From NCBI GenBank assembly GCA_002316215.1, contig DCDB01000323.1, positions 1-5,901 on the forward strand: 5,901 nucleotides of DNA, given 5' to 3'. This document shows, piece after piece, positions 1-5,562 of this stretch. Source of the DNA: Lachnospiraceae bacterium UBA1066. GTDB taxonomy: Bacteria; Bacillota; Clostridia; Lachnospirales; Lachnospiraceae. The notes beneath the pieces were generated by a model. The model had not been told where the DNA came from and made no database searches. It saw nothing but the letters and a program-made list of their open reading frames with translations. How positions within the stretch are numbered: the first letter of the stretch is position 1; each line of letters starts with the position of its first letter. The position numbers and the translations under genes were made by a program.

Positions 1-175
1 GGTGCGGTGCTGAGTGAATGCGCAAAATCCCGGAAAGTGTATGCCGGCTCCTGATAAAGTTTTCCGCCTCAGGTATTCTGTGGCGTATTTTCTTCAGCGC
101 TTCGCGCGAAAACATATTCAGAAAATATTTCCATGGAATGCCTGAGGCTGCTTTACGGTCAATGAGAAAGGACAT
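1..175 (-). CDS. Unrecognised protein, N-terminal part, runs off the left edge
   Basis: I do not recognise this protein. An ATG (complement 175-173) lies 4 nt after the stop of the XRE gene, and an AAGGAAG ribosome binding site sits within the last codons of that gene, about 7 nt before the ATG. From there 58 codons are open to the window edge. The product begins MSFLIDRKAASGIPWKYFL and is basic (many Arg/Lys), with no signal peptide or obvious membrane helix in the visible part. The tight spacing suggests translational coupling with the regulator, so it may be a partner or effector of it. A long inverted repeat (66-148) lies within the reading frame, which is unusual for coding DNA. An open run of this length could occur by chance in a few percent of cases, so the start context is the main support. 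No homology is claimed. Confidence 0.5.
   Translation of the reverse strand, partial: MSFLIDRKAASGIPWKYFLNMFSREALKKIRHRIPEAENFIRSRHTLSGILRIHSAPH
66..148. repeat. Long inverted repeat / hairpin
   Basis: Positions 66-83 pair with 131-148 over 18 consecutive positions (15 Watson-Crick and 3 G-U when read as plus-strand RNA). After a small internal loop, 86-92 pair with 121-127 (7 perfect pairs). The apical loop holds the palindrome TTCGCGCGAA (101-110). As minus-strand RNA the three G-U pairs become A-C mismatches, so the fold is better on the plus strand, antisense to the putative coding frame at 1-175. No T-run follows on either strand, so it is not a normal terminator. It could be a remnant of a small palindromic element or a structured RNA. 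Confidence 0.6.
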
Positions 176-179
176 TTAC

Positions 180-410
180 TCACTTCCTTTCTTCAACGAG
201 CAGGTCAAAAGGATCGACTCCGTAAAGTTTTGCTATAGCCAGCAGATTGTCGGCCTGCGGATAGCATTTTCCGGCTTCCCATTTATAGACTGACTGGACG
301 GAGGTAAGTCCCATGTAGTCCATGACCTGCCTGGCACTCAATCCCCGGGAAATACGTATTTCCTTCATTTTCTTTCCGCTTGCTTCAATATCGTATTGTG
401 GTTTTGTCAT
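180..410 (-). CDS. XRE-family helix-turn-helix transcriptional regulator
   Basis: A 76-residue protein made almost entirely of one Cro/C1-type (HTH_3) DNA-binding domain. Residues 13-24 form helix 1 (KKMKEIRISRGL), 25-34 helix 2, and 37-45 the recognition helix with the family signature SVYKWEAG. Residues 50-71 (YPQADNLLAIAKLYGVDPFDLL) are the standard closing helices. There is no sensor or dimerisation domain, so it is probably a small dimeric repressor, possibly autoregulatory. The start is supported by AGGAG (417-421 on the complement) with a 6-nt spacer. The leader contains the dyad CCGGT-N5-ACCGG (427-441), a possible operator. It is followed 4 nt later by another open frame on the same strand. 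The targets cannot be read from the sequence. The family call is secure. Confidence 0.93.
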   Translation of the reverse strand: MTKPQYDIEASGKKMKEIRISRGLSARQVMDYMGLTSVQSVYKWEAGKCYPQADNLLAIAKLYGVDPFDLLVEERK

Positions 411-426
411 GATGAACTCCTTTCCG

Positions 427-447
427 CCGGTCAGATACCGGTTTTTT
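427..447 (+). terminator. CCGGT-N5-ACCGG dyad followed by T6: weak terminator or operator
   Basis: A perfect 5-bp inverted repeat (427-431 with 437-441) is followed directly by six T residues on the plus strand, the shape of a short intrinsic terminator. No plus-strand gene upstream is evident. On the minus strand the same dyad lies just before the ribosome binding site of the XRE gene, where an autoregulatory operator would fit. The sequence does not decide between the two readings. Confidence 0.35.
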
Positions 448-627
448 ATCCTATGTCTTGTGCGAGGCTTTCTTTTATGAAGGATGCAGAGAAAATTGTG
501 AAATCAGAGTGCATGGGTACAAAAAAAGAGCTTCTCATTTCATTGGTAATGCAAATTCTAATGGACAGACTTATCCCCTCAGAAAGTCATAATTAGATCT
601 GCAAAATGAAATGAAAAACTCTTTTAG

Positions 628-657
628 TTGTGCTGCACGGTTTTTACCGTTGCACAA
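628..657. other. Strong hairpin beside a perfect -10 box
   Basis: TTGTGC (628-633) pairs with GCACAA (652-657). Inside it, ACGGT pairs with ACCGT around a T-rich loop. Five nucleotides downstream is the consensus hexamer TATAAT (662-667), but I see no good -35 box at 16-18 nt before it. The hairpin therefore occupies the place of the -35 region. This fits either a regulated promoter with a dyad operator or an unrelated structure. No T-run follows on the plus strand. Confidence 0.35.
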
Positions 658-769
658 AAAGTATAATGCCGCAGCGGGAGGATGTCAATTAACCAGTGGT
701 TGAAAATATGGATACCTTTCCAAGACAATAGATTTTACGGTATTTTTTGCCTTCAGATAAAAGAAAATG

Positions 770-798
770 GTTTTTTATAAGGAAATGGATGCTATACT
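770..798 (+). promoter_or_regulatory. Candidate extended -10 promoter for the GGDEF gene
   Basis: TGCTATACT (790-798) is an extended -10 element (TGn followed by TATACT, a 5/6 match to consensus). The -35 position at 770-775 is T-rich but poor, as is tolerated for extended -10 promoters. Transcription would begin near 805, giving a leader of about 175 nt before the GGDEF gene start. Inference from motif only. Confidence 0.35.
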
Positions 799-827
799 AT
801 AAAATGAATGGTCAGCAGCAAGCGGGG

Positions 828-905
828 GGGTTTCTGCCGCAGGCGTTCCGCAGCATATTTTTCGGTACTTCGCGTGAAAATATACATGGAGACAGAGGCT
901 GGTGA
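828..905 (+). other. Structured leader, similar to the left-edge inverted repeat
   Basis: Within the probable 5' leader of the GGDEF gene, ATATTTTT can pair with GAAAATAT around a loop containing CTTCGCG. Flanking pieces (GCAGG near its start, CATGGA and GAGGCTG after it) occur in the same order around the 66-148 repeat. Many of the differences are transitions. It may be a diverged copy of the same element or a regulatory leader. I could not match it to a c-di-GMP riboswitch or another named RNA. Confidence 0.35.
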
Positions 906-963
906 CTCAATCGCTTAATGTCGAAACCGGATGTTTCGGATAACACGAAGACAACTGGACGCT

Positions 964-971
964 GGAAAGGA
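964..971 (+). promoter_or_regulatory. Ribosome binding site deciding the GGDEF start
   Basis: GGAAAGGA lies about 10 nt before the ATG at 982. The in-frame ATG at 931 has no comparable purine-rich site upstream. This favours 982 as the start. Confidence 0.6.
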
Positions 972-981
972 AAACTTGCAT

Positions 982-2142
982 ATGACAAAAGCCTATCTTT
1001 TATATGCCATCGTAGAATTCTATTGTATCATCTATATCGGAACTATATCTCACAGGCTTACAGGCAGCATCGGCTCTGAGTATGAGGTCAGGCAGCTGCG
1101 CAGGATGATTTACTCTTATATAGGTATGCTGGTCGCGGATATCCTGTGGGCTTTGAATATGGATAACATCATTACCATGCCGTTATTTTTAAACAAGGTT
1201 ATTAACGCAATCGATATCTCCTGCATAGTTTTTGGCTGCTACTTCTGGTACCGGTTTCTTGAAGACCGTCTGATGATGCCTTCTTCAAGAAGCAGGACGA
1301 TCTACTGGCTTTCCATGGTGCCTATGATCGTTGCGATTTCCCTTGATTTCATTTCGATTTTTACCGGCTGGCTTTTTTACATCGATGCAGAAGGAAACTA
1401 CCAGAGTACGGATTTATTCTGGATTCATACCCTTGTGAATTACTATTATCTGGCAGTTCCCACAGTAGCGACCATACATGCGGCGATTCATGCCAAGACA
1501 AAGGATGAGCGCTCGGAATACCTGACCTATATGCTTTACATGATAGCGCCTCTGATTTCAGGTTTTTTGGAAGATTATTTTCCCGGCGTTCCTTTGCTTG
1601 CGCTTAACATCTTCATGGTGATACAGATTATGTTCCTGATGATCCAGAATAAGCAGGTTAATAATGACGCGCTGACCGGATTGAATAACCGAAAGCGCCT
1701 CAGCCAGTATCTCAGGGCAGTTGCAGCCAGGGCGGACGCGGAGCATCCGGTTGTGCTGTACATGATTGATATTAACCACTTTAAGTCCATAAATGATACC
1801 TACGGCCATCTGGAAGGCGACAAGGCGCTTAATGGATTCGCATCCCTTCTTAAGGAGTTCGCCGCTCGTCACGATGCCTTCGCTGCCCGTTACGGCGGGG
1901 ATGAATTCTGCATGGTAATGAATTCTCTCAAAACAGATCCGGAGCAGTTGATTAAGGAGTTTCATAGCTTTGTGAAGAGCAGACAGAGTTCAGGCCAGTC
2001 TTTTGTAAAGCCGTATATCATTCAGGCAAGTATGGGCTATTGCATTGTGAATGAGGCCGGCCGGAGTACGGATGAAATTATCGGGAAGGCTGACAGGATG
2101 CTTTACGAGAACAAAAAGACGGCACATGGATTCTCGAATTAA
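982..2142 (+). CDS. Membrane-bound diguanylate cyclase (GGDEF protein)
   Basis: A predicted 386-residue protein that would make cyclic di-GMP from two GTP. Residues 1 to about 225 are a hydrophobic module with roughly six or seven membrane helices, probably a sensor. Residues 229-386 are a GGDEF domain: DALTGLNNR at its start, the metal and substrate region DINHFKSINDTYGH (D263, N271, D272), and an intact GGDEF signature at 305-309. The usual RxxD inhibitory site just before the signature reads RHDA, so classical product feedback may be absent. There is no EAL or HD-GYP domain. The start at 982 is preferred for its ribosome binding site. The in-frame ATG at 931 would add a hydrophilic 17-residue extension. 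The gene appears monocistronic, with its own leader and a strong terminator. Its input signal is unknown. It lies upstream of a pilus operon, but a regulatory link is only inference. Confidence 0.93.
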   Translation: MTKAYLLYAIVEFYCIIYIGTISHRLTGSIGSEYEVRQLRRMIYSYIGMLVADILWALNMDNIITMPLFLNKVINAIDISCIVFGCYFWYRFLEDRLMMPSSRSRTIYWLSMVPMIVAISLDFISIFTGWLFYIDAEGNYQSTDLFWIHTLVNYYYLAVPTVATIHAAIHAKTKDERSEYLTYMLYMIAPLISGFLEDYFPGVPLLALNIFMVIQIMFLMIQNKQVNNDALTGLNNRKRLSQYLRAVAARADAEHPVVLYMIDINHFKSINDTYGHLEGDKALNGFASLLKEFAARHDAFAARYGGDEFCMVMNSLKTDPEQLIKEFHSFVKSRQSSGQSFVKPYIIQASMGYCIVNEAGRSTDEIIGKADRMLYENKKTAHGFSN

Positions 2143-2212
2143 AACGTATAGGGTTTCTGCCGCCTTGAATGCACGGGAAAAACAATAAATATTAAAGCAC
2201 AACCTGTTATAT

Positions 2213-2237
2213 GAGCTCCGGAAGGGGCTCTTTTTTT
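2213..2237 (+). terminator. Rho-independent terminator of the GGDEF gene
   Basis: A 7-bp stem (GAGCTCC with GGGGCTC, one G-U pair) is closed by a GGAA tetraloop and followed by seven T residues. It lies about 70 nt after the GGDEF stop codon and separates that gene from the pilus operon. Confidence 0.9.
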
Positions 2238-2498
2238 GTCCGTTTTTGTATTGCCCGTGCAGGAATTATTCTGCAACGATGAGTGGAAGCGAGAGGATCA
2301 TGGAGAATAAATTGGTCGTAACCCGAAATAATTGAGAAGATTCAGCTATCCCCGCATCAATTTTCTGTCGGCAGGAAAGTATCGGTCGTTCGAAGAATGC
2401 GAATATGGCGCGATGCAGCGCAGTCTCGGAAATGTTACGCATAAAATCATTGGTGCAACATGTATAATAGATATTTTTCAACTGTCGGTTGATAAAAA

Positions 2499-2514
2499 AT
2501 GATTCAAGAATCAT
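2499..2514. promoter_or_regulatory. Perfect 16-bp dyad, possible operator
   Basis: ATGATTC and GAATCAT form a perfect inverted repeat separated by two A residues, about 310 nt before the pilus operon start. The length and symmetry fit a dimeric repressor site. On the minus strand it is followed by a T-run and could instead act as a weak terminator. Function is not shown. Confidence 0.3.
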
Positions 2515-2638
2515 CTCAAAAATATACAGAAGGACGGTTTAAAACGAGGCTGAAAATTATTGGCATTTAACGTTTAAAATTCTTTACATCATAAAAATTA
2601 TTGAATACGACATGCGCCATACACCCCCTGCTGCTGCC

Positions 2639-2647
2639 TGATAATAT
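2639..2647 (+). promoter_or_regulatory. Candidate extended -10 for the pilus operon
   Basis: TGATAATAT matches TGn plus TAATAT (4/6 consensus). No -35 box is evident at the usual distance. Transcription from here would leave a leader of about 165 nt. This is a weak call based on motif and position only. Confidence 0.2.
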
Positions 2648-2821
2648 AAATATACTTTTAATGCATGCAGATCATTGGCAGCTGTCCTGTGGAAGTGTTC
2701 TCTGAAATACAGAAACCCTCAAAGAAAATGCTGATGAGGGATATCTGGGATAGAGGTATTCAAACAGAAGAAAATTAACGAATGTCACATTGCAAAATGA
2801 AAATCAGGAGTTCCCGGTCGG

Positions 2822-3385
2822 ATGTCAGAGAAAATCATGAATGCAAAATGTACAAAAAATCCTGAGGAGATCATTGAGGAAAAGAGAGCCCGAATCAGCC
2901 AGAAACGCACTATTTTTTCTTTCTTTATTAAACTGGTAATCATAGTGGGGATGATATTTGCTATTTTTCATTATGTTTACGGTTTCCTGTCTGTCAGTGG
3001 AAATGACATGTATCCCCGTATCCTGGATGGCGATTTTATTTTTTATTATCGCCGGATGGATAAGATAGAGATTGGTGATATCGTAGTATTTCATGCTGAC
3101 GGAGGCCGGCGGATCGGCCGGGTTGTTGCACAAGGTCAGGATATCGTGGAAATCGGATCGGACGGTACACTTATCATAAATGGAAGTGTACAGGATGAAG
3201 AAATCTTTTATCCCACCTATGAGAGGGGCAATAATGTCACTTATCCTTATCAGGTACCGGAAGGAAGCTATTTTATCCTCTGTGACTACCGAACAGAGAG
3301 TGTTGACAGCAGGACATTTGGTTCCGTATACCGATCATCGCTTGAAGGAAAGGTCATCAGTATATTCCGGCGGCGCGATATGTAG
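2822..3385 (+). CDS. sipA: SipA-like signal-peptidase homologue without catalytic dyad, pilus assembly factor
   Basis: A 187-residue membrane protein with the type I signal peptidase (S26) fold. A basic N-terminus is followed by one membrane anchor (about 31-56), then the box with the usual SM-P motif, which here reads SGNDMYP with D62 in place of the catalytic Ser. The box that normally holds the catalytic Lys before RV reads RRIGRVV, with G99 in that place. The late box CDYRTESVDSRTFG corresponds to the family GDNR..S.DSR..G motif. Loss of both residues, as Asp and Gly, is what is known for S. pyogenes SipA, which is needed for pilus polymerisation without being a normal peptidase. Here too the gene lies first, directly before pilin and sortase. 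AGGAG at 2806-2810 (spacer 11) supports the start. A role as pilin chaperone or assembly factor is inferred from the family. A general LepB function is unlikely. Confidence 0.9.
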   Translation: MSEKIMNAKCTKNPEEIIEEKRARISQKRTIFSFFIKLVIIVGMIFAIFHYVYGFLSVSGNDMYPRILDGDFIFYYRRMDKIEIGDIVVFHADGGRRIGRVVAQGQDIVEIGSDGTLIINGSVQDEEIFYPTYERGNNVTYPYQVPEGSYFILCDYRTESVDSRTFGSVYRSSLEGKVISIFRRRDM

Positions 3386-3418
3386 GCTATGGGATACGTA
3401 AGCGCGGCCAGAAACATA

Positions 3419-3441
3419 TGGGAACTGCAAAAGCAGTCCTA
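3419..3441 (+). other. Intercistronic hairpin before the pilin gene
   Basis: TGGGA and CTGC pair with GCAG and TCCTA across an AAAA loop, with one bulged A: 9 pairs ending just before the A-rich Shine-Dalgarno region. No T-run follows, so it is not a terminator. A 5' hairpin here could protect or define a processed pilin mRNA and so raise pilin output over the SipA-like protein. Function is inferred. Confidence 0.45.
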
Positions 3442-3464
3442 AAAAAAGAAAAAGGAGAAAAAAG

Positions 3465-4709
3465 ATGAAGAAGAAATTGGGAAAAAGACTGTCAGCGGTG
3501 CTGACGGCAGGAATTCTGACAGCGCAGATGGCGGTAACGGTGGGAGCGGCAGGAGCAGTAAATACTCCTGTAGATGGAACAACGACGACTTTTAATAAGT
3601 ATCTTGTTATGGACGAGGGTGCAAATGTCCCAAATACGACATTTTCATATACGATTGAAACCGGCGCTACTGTAGCAGCAACTGGCACAACGCCGGAAGT
3701 ACGTGCAGGGTCGGATGCAACAGGAACTCCGACCATAGGCGCGGCTGCATTTAGTTCCGGCGATCCGACTGGAACTTCAGCTGCAAAGCTTGCTGCAGAT
3801 GACGACCCTGCGCTTACGGGCAGTCAGAAATATGCAAAAAAGACAGTGACCGTAAACTTTACGTCCGTTTCTTTCCCCTATCCCGGAATCTACAGGTATA
3901 TTATCACAGAAGGAACGGCCAGCAATCCAAAAGGAATAACGAATGATGCCATAAACCCAAGATATCTTGATGTCTATATTCAGGATGCAGATGGGAATGG
4001 AACTCTTTCTGTACAGGGATATCGTTTGCATAATAATACCAGTGTAGCTGTTAAGAGCAATGGAAATTACGCCGGCGGAAGGGCAGCAAGCGGGAAGGAT
4101 ACGGGTTTTGACAACACATATGATACGAAAAATCTGACCATATCAAAGACAGTAACCGGAAATCAGGGCGACCGGGGGGAATATTTCCCGTTTACCATAA
4201 CAATTAACGGTGCAAATCCCAGCACTGTATATACAGTCGATCTTACGAAAGCAGATCCAAGCGCAGCTGTTAAAAGCCAGACAGGGGTAACGACAGCGGA
4301 AACAAATCCCGGAACACAGACTTCTGATGCAGCTGGAAATCTTACTTGTACTTATTATCTGAAAGCGGATCAGTCCGTTGTTATAAAAGGTATTCCGGCT
4401 GGTGCAACTTATACCGTTACCGAAGGTGTTCTTTCTGCAGAAGGATATACCACTTCCTACAAGGTTACGAATACAGATACGGCAGAAGTCATTAATGATA
4501 CTGCAACAGGCACAGCATATGCGGATGGTTCCTTCGCTGTACCTGGTAAGGATGTGAATCAGACAGCTGCTTTCACAAATGACCGTGCGGGTACTGTTCC
4601 GACAGGCCTGTTCTATGACATGGCTCCGTATATTTTTATGGTTGTGATTGCAATCGCTTCCGTAATGATTTTCTTCTTTGGAAAGAGAAATAAGAAGCAT
4701 CACGCCTGA
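3465..4709 (+). CDS. fctA: Major pilin, FctA/Spy0128-like, TVPTG sorting signal
   Basis: A 414-residue sortase-polymerised shaft pilin. A basic start and hydrophobic segment (1-29) form a signal peptide, with cleavage likely near GAA-GA. Two Spy0128-type Ig-like domains follow. In the first, K45 (FNKYL), E149 (YIITEG) and N217 (GFDNTY) match the self-forming isopeptide triad. In the second, K228 (LTISKTVTG), E320 (YTVTEG) and N372 (AAFTND) do. Spacing N217-K228 and N372-T380 equals that in Spy0128 as I recall it. The C-terminus is TVPTG (377-381), a hydrophobic helix and a basic tail, a cell-wall sorting signal of the EVPTG kind used by class B pilus sortases. K211, six residues before N217, is a candidate for the intermolecular link. 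AAAGGAG at 3451-3457 gives a strong start. It lies between the SipA-like gene and the sortase, as in the FCT island. The single Cys (C295) is unusual for such a pilin. Confidence 0.95.
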   Translation: MKKKLGKRLSAVLTAGILTAQMAVTVGAAGAVNTPVDGTTTTFNKYLVMDEGANVPNTTFSYTIETGATVAATGTTPEVRAGSDATGTPTIGAAAFSSGDPTGTSAAKLAADDDPALTGSQKYAKKTVTVNFTSVSFPYPGIYRYIITEGTASNPKGITNDAINPRYLDVYIQDADGNGTLSVQGYRLHNNTSVAVKSNGNYAGGRAASGKDTGFDNTYDTKNLTISKTVTGNQGDRGEYFPFTITINGANPSTVYTVDLTKADPSAAVKSQTGVTTAETNPGTQTSDAAGNLTCTYYLKADQSVVIKGIPAGATYTVTEGVLSAEGYTTSYKVTNTDTAEVINDTATGTAYADGSFAVPGKDVNQTAAFTNDRAGTVPTGLFYDMAPYIFMVVIAIASVMIFFFGKRNKKHHA

Positions 4710-4737
4710 TACGATAACGGGCTGACAGGATATTTCC

Positions 4738-4746
4738 AAGGGGTGG
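4738..4746 (+). promoter_or_regulatory. Ribosome binding site deciding a TTG start
   Basis: AAGGGGTGG lies 4 nt before TTG at 4751 (7 nt counted from the GGGG core). No in-frame ATG or GTG is available between the upstream in-frame stop (4715-4717) and the membrane anchor, so TTG is the start. Confidence 0.75.
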
Positions 4747-4750
4747 TTCT

Positions 4751-5515
4751 TTGAGGATTGCAGCAAAAGCCGCGCGGATTGGCGACAAAATACTGAATAT
4801 TGTGATATTAATGCTGGCTGTTATTTTCTTTTTATGCGGCACTTACGCCCTGTGGGATAATTATAAAATCCTTCAGGGCGGAAGTGTCGATGCGAAAATT
4901 ATGTCGTATAAGCCGGATCCGGCGGATCCATCCAACCCGTCGCTGTCTGATCTTCAGGCCATTAATCCGGATGTCCGGGCCTGGATAACAATAGATAATA
5001 CGCATATTGATTACCCGGTCGTGCAGGGTGAAAATGACAGCGAGTATCTGAATAAAGATATTGACGGTCAGTTTGCGCTTGCAGGAAGCGTGTTCCTGGA
5101 TTATCGGAATGCTGCGGATTTTTCGGATTTTTATAATATTATTTATGGGCATCATATGTCAAGCGGTGCTATGTTCGGCGATATTGAGAACTTTCGTGAG
5201 GAAGGCTATTTCGACACGCATACGACGGGCTCACTCTGTACTCCGGGTGAAACTTATCGCATCAGTCTCTTTGCCTGTATCGTGGCAGACGGATATGACA
5301 GCTGGATATATTCACTGGACTATTCCGGAGAAGAGTCTGAGAGTCAATTGCTTGCCTATATCACAGAAAAATCTGTCCAGAAACGTGATCCTGAATTCTC
5401 AGATATCCGCCGAATTATTGCTCTTTCAACCTGTACCGATACATCAACAAATGAACGTACAGTCCTTTTGGGTACACTTATACCCGTGTCGGAAAGTCCG
5501 TCAGCAACTTCATAA
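4751..5515 (+). CDS. srtB: Class B sortase, pilus polymerase
   Basis: A 254-residue membrane-anchored transpeptidase. It has a basic N-terminus, one membrane anchor (about 14-35), and then a class B sortase domain with IDYPVVQG (86-93) and the class B motif IYGHHMSSGAMF with catalytic H134. The catalytic C228 lies in LSTCTD and the R236 in TNERTVLLGTL. All three catalytic residues are present. It would cleave the pilin at TVPTG and join it to a lysine of the next subunit. This resembles the SrtC1/SrtB enzyme of the FCT island, which is also class B. The gene starts with TTG 41 nt after the pilin stop, with no terminator between, so it is in the same operon. Wall anchoring may need a separate class A sortase elsewhere. 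Confidence 0.95.
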   Translation: MRIAAKAARIGDKILNIVILMLAVIFFLCGTYALWDNYKILQGGSVDAKIMSYKPDPADPSNPSLSDLQAINPDVRAWITIDNTHIDYPVVQGENDSEYLNKDIDGQFALAGSVFLDYRNAADFSDFYNIIYGHHMSSGAMFGDIENFREEGYFDTHTTGSLCTPGETYRISLFACIVADGYDSWIYSLDYSGEESESQLLAYITEKSVQKRDPEFSDIRRIIALSTCTDTSTNERTVLLGTLIPVSESPSATS

Positions 5516-5549
5516 AAGATGATTGAAGCCGTGCAGACAGCAGCGGGGC

Positions 5550-5555
5550 AGAGGA
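5550..5555 (+). promoter_or_regulatory. Ribosome binding site deciding the second TTG start
   Basis: AGAGGA lies 7 nt before TTG at 5563. The frame opened there has a signal peptide, and no ATG in the same frame precedes the hydrophobic core. Confidence 0.65.
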
Positions 5556-5562
5556 AATTCTT

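Larger units (their letters stand above)
2238..2821. other. 584-nt gene-free region upstream of the pilus operon
   Basis: I see no supportable gene. Open frames on both strands are short and lack ribosome binding sites or recognisable motifs. Small structures are visible: a perfect dyad ATGATTC-AA-GAATCAT (2499-2514), TGCAG/CTGCA arms (2258-2275), and CCCTCA/TGAGGG arms (2716-2740). A consensus TATAAT (2463-2468) and an extended -10-like TGATAATAT (2639-2647) lack good -35 boxes. The pilus promoter and any regulator sites probably lie here. I found no c-di-GMP riboswitch core. Confidence 0.6.

Noticed and set aside
1..54. Plus-strand frame entering from the left edge and ending at TGA (17 residues)
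   Set aside because: Too short to judge, and it runs opposite to a better-supported minus-strand frame.
18..293. Plus-strand frame of 91 codons across the XRE gene
   Set aside because: It is the shadow of the minus-strand XRE gene and its downstream neighbour, with no ribosome binding site.
396..596. Plus-strand frame of 66 codons, with an inner ATG at 478 giving 39 codons
   Set aside because: It overlaps the start of the XRE gene on the other strand, has no good ribosome binding site and shows no recognisable motif.
682..780. Frame of 32 codons directly after GGGAGG
   Set aside because: The purine run touches the ATG with no spacer, which is too close for initiation, and the peptide shows no family features.
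805..981. c-di-GMP riboswitch in the GGDEF leader
   Set aside because: The conserved core motifs of the class I and class II c-di-GMP riboswitches are not visible.
828..2163. 13-nt direct repeat GGGTTTCTGCCGC at 828-840 and 2151-2163 flanking the GGDEF gene
   Set aside because: A single shared 13-mer is not far from chance in a window of this size, and the flanks do not continue as target-site or attachment repeats.
2266..2514. Minus-strand frame of 82 codons, considered as a gene or a decayed transposase
   Set aside because: No ribosome binding site, Cys-rich unlikely composition and no motif. Other frames in this stretch also gave nothing recognisable.
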